Shown: positions 23,931-27,500 of the stretch, piece after piece
How the letters are laid out: the number at the start of each line of letters is the position of its first letter
Position numbering within the stretch: position 1 is the stretch's first letter
Assembly (NCBI GenBank): GCA_963575745.1
Contig: CAUYUJ010015500.1
Span: 35,001-62,500, forward strand
DNA length: 27,500 nt
DNA from: Prorocentrum cordatum
Lineage: Eukaryota; Sar; Dinophyceae; Prorocentrales; Prorocentraceae
Direction of reading: 5' to 3'
Position numbers and translations under genes: made by a program
Notes under the pieces: model-generated
Seen by the model: the letters and a program-made list of their open reading frames with translations, nothing else
Database searches by the model: none
Told to the model about the DNA's origin: nothing

Positions 23931-24323
23931 TCAGTCCGGGTCCGAAGAGGAGGAGGACCTCCCCATCATCGGGGACGTAGACGAGGAAGAGCCCGAGGAA
24001 GAGGAGGAGCTGCTGGACTTCTTGGCGGGGCGCTTCTTGATGATCTTTTTCCCCTTTGCCGCCCTCAACCTGCTCCTGCGCTGCGACTCCTTGTTCCTCC
24101 TCTTTTTCTCCTCCACACTCATCGGCTTGCGAGTGCGCGCCATCGCGGGCGGGGCCTGCTTGGTGGTCAAGCGCCGAAACGACGGAAGTTTCCAACCGCT
24201 ATTGCTCCTGATTTGCTCGATGGTCCGTTGCTTCTTCGTCGAGGCCTCCGCCTCCTGCTCCATAGCAGGCTGCTTCTTCGTCGAGGCCTCCGCCTCCTGC
24301 TCCATAGCAGGCCCGCGGGGCAT
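23931..24323 (-). CDS. Small basic, Ser-rich ORF of the transposon
   Basis: 130 residues from ATG at 24323. It starts with a 12-residue tandem repeat (MEQEAEASTKKQ, twice), then GWKLPSFRRLTTKQ, a strongly basic stretch EEKKRRNKESQRRSRLRAAK and GKKIIKKRPAKK, and a Ser-run tail ending SSSSSDPD. The basic block looks like a DNA- or RNA-binding or nuclear-localisation region, with some likeness to a bZIP basic region but without a leucine zipper. No known family. It has the same orientation as the other two transposon genes and lies farthest upstream. Its composition is partly low-complexity, so it could be spurious. Confidence 0.4.
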   Translation of the reverse strand: MPRGPAMEQEAEASTKKQPAMEQEAEASTKKQRTIEQIRSNSGWKLPSFRRLTTKQAPPAMARTRKPMSVEEKKRRNKESQRRSRLRAAKGKKIIKKRPAKKSSSSSSSSGSSSSTSPMMGRSSSSSDPD

Positions 24324-24404
24324 AGCTAAGCAATGAAAGTGGTATGGAGAGATTGAGCCTGCAAACAGCTACGGACATGACGAGGATGGCGGTGATGACG
24401 AGTA

Positions 24405-25090
24405 CGGCGTTCACGTGCTGCCGATGACGATGCTGCTGACGAGGGTCGTTTTCAAGAGAATGCCGATGACGATGATGATGACAACTATGCTTTTCAAGAT
24501 GCTGTCGATGACGATGCTGATGACGTGCATCAGTCCCAAGATGCTGTCGATGACGATGCTGATGACGAGCATTGTTTTCAAGAGAGTGCCGATGACGATG
24601 ATGATGACAACTATCCTTTCCAAGATGCTGTCGATGACGATGCTGATGACGTGCATCAGTCCCAATATGCTGTCGATGACGATGCTGATGACGAGCATCG
24701 TTTTCAAGAGAGTGCCGATGACGATGATGATGACAACTATCCTTTCCAAGATGCTGTCGATGACGATGCTGATGACGTGCATCAGTCCCAAGATGCTGTC
24801 GATGACGATGCTGATGACGAGCATCGTTTTCAAGACATTGCCGATGACGATGATGATGACAACTATCCTTTCCAAGATGCTGTCGATGACGATGCTGATG
24901 ACGTGCATCGTTTTCAAGAGAGTGCCGATGACGATGCTGATGACGAGCATTGTTTTCAAGAGAGTGCCGATGACGATGATAATGACAAATATGCTTTCCA
25001 AGATGCTTTGGATGACGATGCTGATGAAATGCATCAGTTTCAAGATGCTGTCGATGACGATGCTGACGACGATGCTCATGACAAGCACGA
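24405..25090 (+). repeat. 126-bp satellite, open on both strands
   Basis: About 5.4 units at an exact 126-bp spacing (GTGCATCAGTCCCA at 24525, 24651, 24777; variant at 24903). The plus strand reads a 42-residue acidic unit (DDDADDVHQSQDAV, FQESADDDDDDNYPFQDAV), ending with TGA at 25101. The minus strand reads a His-rich unit (ARHQHRHRQHLG). No in-frame ATG opens the plus frame, which follows a TGA near 24396. The repeat has stayed in register with no indel, and 126 is a multiple of three, so a coding role on either strand cannot be ruled out. Confidence 0.75.
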
Positions 25091-25359
25091 TGATCAAAAT
25101 TGAGTGGAAAAACTCTTGAGGAGCTGCGCCTCGCCGAGAACGTTCCGGAGGCCCGACCTAAGACCCGAAAGTGATGCGATGGTGGACGACAAGGCGGAGG
25201 AGGAGGGAGATGCAGGAGGGGCAAGAGGGCGGCTTTCGATGACGATGGTGATGACGTGGAGGAGGAGGGGGAGGAGGAGGGGGTGACGAGAAGGACCAGG
25301 GGGAGGGGAAAAGGAGAATCTGGGGGGGGGTCGGTGTCGAGGAGGACGACGAGGACGAC
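25091..25359. other. Purine-rich spacer
   Basis: GAGGAGG- and GACGACGAGG-type sequence with G9 at 25322. No gene recognised. Confidence 0.5.
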
Positions 25360-25594
25360 GAGAGCAAGAGACCATTGGGAAAACAAAAAAAAACAAAGAA
25401 ACAACAAAAAAACAAAAAACAATAAAAACAAACAAAGCAATAAAAACAATGTTTCGCAAGGATTCGCCTCGCTGTCCGTATTCTCCCAGAACATTGCTTT
25501 TATTGTTTTTTTGCTTTTATTGTTTTTTTGTTTTTTTGTTTTGCTTTTTTTGCTTTTTTGTTTTTTTTGGTTTTCCCAATGGTCTCTTGCTCTC
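25360..25594. mobile_element. A/T-rich hairpin element
   Basis: GAGAGCAAGAGACCATTGGG (25360 on) is matched by its exact inverse ending at 25594; the perfect arm is at least 25 bp (25360-25384 and 25570-25594). Inward the left arm is A-rich with C spacing (AACAATAAAAACAA) and the right arm is its T-rich counterpart. A 40-bp GC-rich loop (TTTCGCAAGGATTCGCC) lies between. In a genome this GC-rich it stands out strongly. Likely a small inverted-repeat element nested in the transposon. Confidence 0.75.
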
Positions 25595-25617
25595 TGGGGA
25601 AGCCGAGAGAACAAAGG

Positions 25618-25683
25618 AAGGAGGGGGAGGAGGAGGAACAGGAGGAGGAGGAGGAGGAGGAGGAGGAGGAGGAGGAGGAGGAA
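25618..25683. repeat. GGA microsatellite
   Basis: (GGA)n, followed by purine-rich sequence with GAGAGA runs to about 25880. No gene. Confidence 0.9.
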
Positions 25684-25900
25684 AAGAGTGGAGAAGAGGA
25701 GTGCAGCAACAAGAGCGGTTCCTTTTCGACCCCTTTGAAAGCCGAGAGCCCGCCAGGCTCATCCAGTCTGGAGCTGGAGGAGGAGGGGGGGAAGAGGGAA
25801 GCGGAAGGAAGGGAGAGAGAGAGAGAGACGGAAAATGAAGGAGAAAGGGGGAGGAGGAAGAGAGAGGAGGTGAGAGAGAGGCTTTCTGTATAAAATCTGC

Positions 25901-25931
25901 AAATCGCGGGGGTCCGAAACCGAACCGAAAC
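25901..25931 (-). repeat. Right terminal inverted repeat of the transposon
   Basis: Starts AAATCGCGGGGGTCCG and ends CCGAACCGAAAC; inverse of 19192-19222 with one mismatch. Confidence 0.85.
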
Positions 25932-26031
25932 GTGCCGTCGCCGACCCGTCGCCGCCTCGTCGCGGCCTGTGGTCTGGGCCGGTGTGGCGGTGTGGTGGCT
26001 ATGTTGTCGGCGTCGCCGCCCCGTCGCCGCC
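25932..26031 (+). repeat. GTCGCC-rich satellite, right half
   Basis: Resumes the unit interrupted at 19190: CCGTCGCCGACCCGTCGCC, CTGTGGTCTGGGCC, GGTGTGGCGGTGTGGTGGCT and ATGTTGTCGGCGTCGCC. Supports insertion of the whole 6.7-kb element into this array. 26032-26280 downstream shows nothing recognisable. Confidence 0.8.
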
Positions 26032-26280
26032 CTGGCAGGGCCTTGCATAAGTACATTACGTTGATCGCACCACACGCATCGCACCACATATATTCCCCTT
26101 TCAAACAATTAGCCATTAGCCTGGCGACGGACCCAACCATATGCAGCTGCGAGTATCGCAGGATATGCCCCTCTCATCACACGTAGCGCGCCGCGAGAAG
26201 GATGGAGCACGGGTCAACGCGGATGAGAGCCCCGAAACGTGCGTGGGATGTGCCGAATTAAGCGGGGGACGCATGCGGGC

Positions 26281-27262
26281 GCTGCCATTGAGGCCGTCGT
26301 CCAGCGTTCCCTACGGGGCCACGAAGCGTGTCAGGGGTGTGCCTAAATCGTGCGAACCTTGCCACTGGGGCCTTCGGTGGAGCTCCCTACGGGGCCACGG
26401 TCCTCGTGAGGGGTGCGCCGAAATGGCCCGTGGCCGCCATGCGAACCCTGCCACTGGGGCCTTCGGTGGAGCTCCCTACGGGGCCACGATCCTCGTGAGG
26501 GGTGCGCCGAAATGGCCCGTGGCCGCCGAGCGAACCCTGCCACTGGGGCCTTCGGTGGAGCTCCCTACGGGGCCACGGTCCTCGTGAGGGGTGCGCCGAG
26601 ATGGCCCGAGGCCGCCATGCGAACCTTACCGCTTGGGCCTTTGGTGGAGCTCCCTGCGGGGCCGCGATCCTCGTGAGGGGTGTGCTGAAATGAACCCTGC
26701 CACTGGGGCCTTGAGTGGAGCTCTCTGTTGGGCCGCGATCCTCGTGAGGGGTGTGCCAGAATCGCTCGAGGCCGCCGAGCGAACCCTGCCACTGGGGCCT
26801 GCGATGTAGCCCCCTACAGGGCCACGACCCTTGTGAGGGGTGTGCTGATATCGCCCGAGGCCGCCACGCGAACCCCGCCACTGGGGCCTTCGGTGGAGCT
26901 CCCTTCCTTCTGGGGCCACGATCCTCGTGAGAGGTGTGCGGAGTGGCCCGAGGCCGCCATGTTGTGGCCTTCGATGGCGCTCCACAGGAGGCCACGATCC
27001 TCGTGAGGGGTGCGCCGAGGTGGCCCGAGGCCGCCATGCGAACCTTACCACTGGGGCCTTCGGTGGAGCTCCCTGCGGGGCCGCGATCCTCGTAAGGGGT
27101 GTGCCAAAATCGCCCGATGCCGCCACGCGAACCCTGCCACTGGGGCCTTCGTTGTGGGGCCACGATCCTCGTGAGAAGTGTGCCGAGATGGCCCGAGGCC
27201 GCCGTGCGAGCCCTGCCACTGGGGCCTTCGGTGGAGCTCCTTATGGAGCCATGAAGCGCGCG
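26281..27262. repeat. 89-bp tandem satellite
   Basis: About eleven units. GCCACTGGGGCC occurs at 26361, 26450, 26539, 26628 (variant), 26699, 26788 and 26877, that is mostly 89 bp apart with one 71-bp unit. Other shared blocks: GGTGGAGCTCCCTACGGGGC, CGATCCTCGTGAGGGGTGTG, GGCCCGAGGCCGCCATGCGA. 89 is not a multiple of three, so the open frames over it are chance. Confidence 0.95.
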
Positions 27263-27500
27263 AGGGGTGTAGGGAACTTGACATGCGGAGGGCGGAGGCA
27301 CGGATGTGAGGAGGGAGGAGGCGCGAGGTCAGAGGCGGGAGGAGAACGCGGGGCACAGTATTCAGAACGAGGACCCAATACCACAGGATGGTTTGGACAA
27401 ACAATTAGGCTGTACCCCCCCATTGGACTATTCGCCCGCCTTCTTGCATGGCAATATACATGTGATTCTGGCACATCGTCCATCTTAAATATGAAGGCGT
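27263..27500. other. Window end, no gene seen
   Basis: Purine-rich stretch (27290-27345) and then mixed sequence. Nothing recognisable. Confidence 0.5.

Larger units (their letters stand above)
19192..25931 (-). mobile_element. 6.7-kb DNA transposon with Merlin-like transposase and P-loop gene
   Basis: Bounded by 31-bp terminal inverted repeats (30 of 31 match) and inserted into a satellite whose two halves flank it. On its minus strand, from right to left, it holds a small basic ORF, a P-loop NTPase gene (two exons, disrupted) and an IS1595/ISXO2-type transposase. Its right third is tandem repeats and a hairpin. Merlin elements known to me are short and carry the transposase only, so this would be an enlarged form. 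A clean target-site duplication is not visible: the flanks read TTGTCGC and GTGCCGTCGC, which may be a degenerate one within the GTCGCC satellite. Confidence 0.75.

Noticed and set aside
24199-25614. Minus-strand open frame of 471 residues with His-rich repeats
   Set aside because: Runs through the A/T hairpin and the 126-bp satellite, giving low-complexity sequence. Its end overlaps the small basic ORF in another frame. No domain.
26281-27262. CRISPR-like array
   Set aside because: The 89-bp units are alike over their whole length with no unique spacers, and the setting is eukaryotic.
26387-27301. Minus-strand open frame of 304 residues over the 89-bp satellite
   Set aside because: The unit length is not a multiple of three, so successive units are read in different frames; no conserved repeat in the protein.

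Overview
The window looks like nuclear DNA of a dinoflagellate with high GC content. The signs are GC-rich coding exons separated by introns full of repeats, introns that start with GC or GA as well as GT, introns bounded by short direct repeats and carrying terminal inverted repeats (introner-like elements), and two sequences resembling relics of the dinoflagellate spliced leader. A large-genome genus such as Prorocentrum would fit, but I cannot prove the species. No rRNA, tRNA or CRISPR array was seen.

Region 1 (1-19,000, plus strand) reads as one multi-exon gene, or several closely spaced ones, for a repeat protein. The 5' half holds at least eight copies of a short DDA-x3-A-x-L-x-G motif, several preceded by RSKSPQ. 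A charged segment that is probably coiled coil follows, then at least six ankyrin TPLH-type repeats. Several splice junctions can be fixed because the joined protein keeps its repeat phase: 3957/8141, 8615/8777, 8850/9023, 10762/10932, 11043/12674 and 13645/14531. The introns hold repeated families of inverted-repeat elements, some in both orientations, and one 4.2-kb intron holds three nested units built around 73-bp and GAGGCT satellites.

Region 2 (15,807-17,806) is a tyrosine-recombinase element inside that gene. It carries R, HxxR, W and Y catalytic positions and its terminal repeats lie in the order A1-gene-B1-A2-B2. No reverse transcriptase lies in it.

Region 3 (19,192-25,931) is a 6.7-kb DNA element bounded by 31-bp terminal inverted repeats and inserted into a GTCGCC-rich satellite whose halves lie on either side. 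On its minus strand it carries an IS1595/ISXO2 (Merlin-like) DDE transposase with a zinc ribbon, a second gene for a P-loop NTPase with a duplicated C-terminal module (interrupted by a stop and a frameshift in this copy), and a small basic Ser-rich ORF. The rest of its right half is a 126-bp satellite and an A/T-rich hairpin. The pairing of a Merlin-like transposase with a P-loop protein in one large element, both genes next to spliced-leader-like relics, is the best candidate for an undescribed system here.

Region 4 (26,032-27,500) holds an 89-bp satellite and no recognisable gene.
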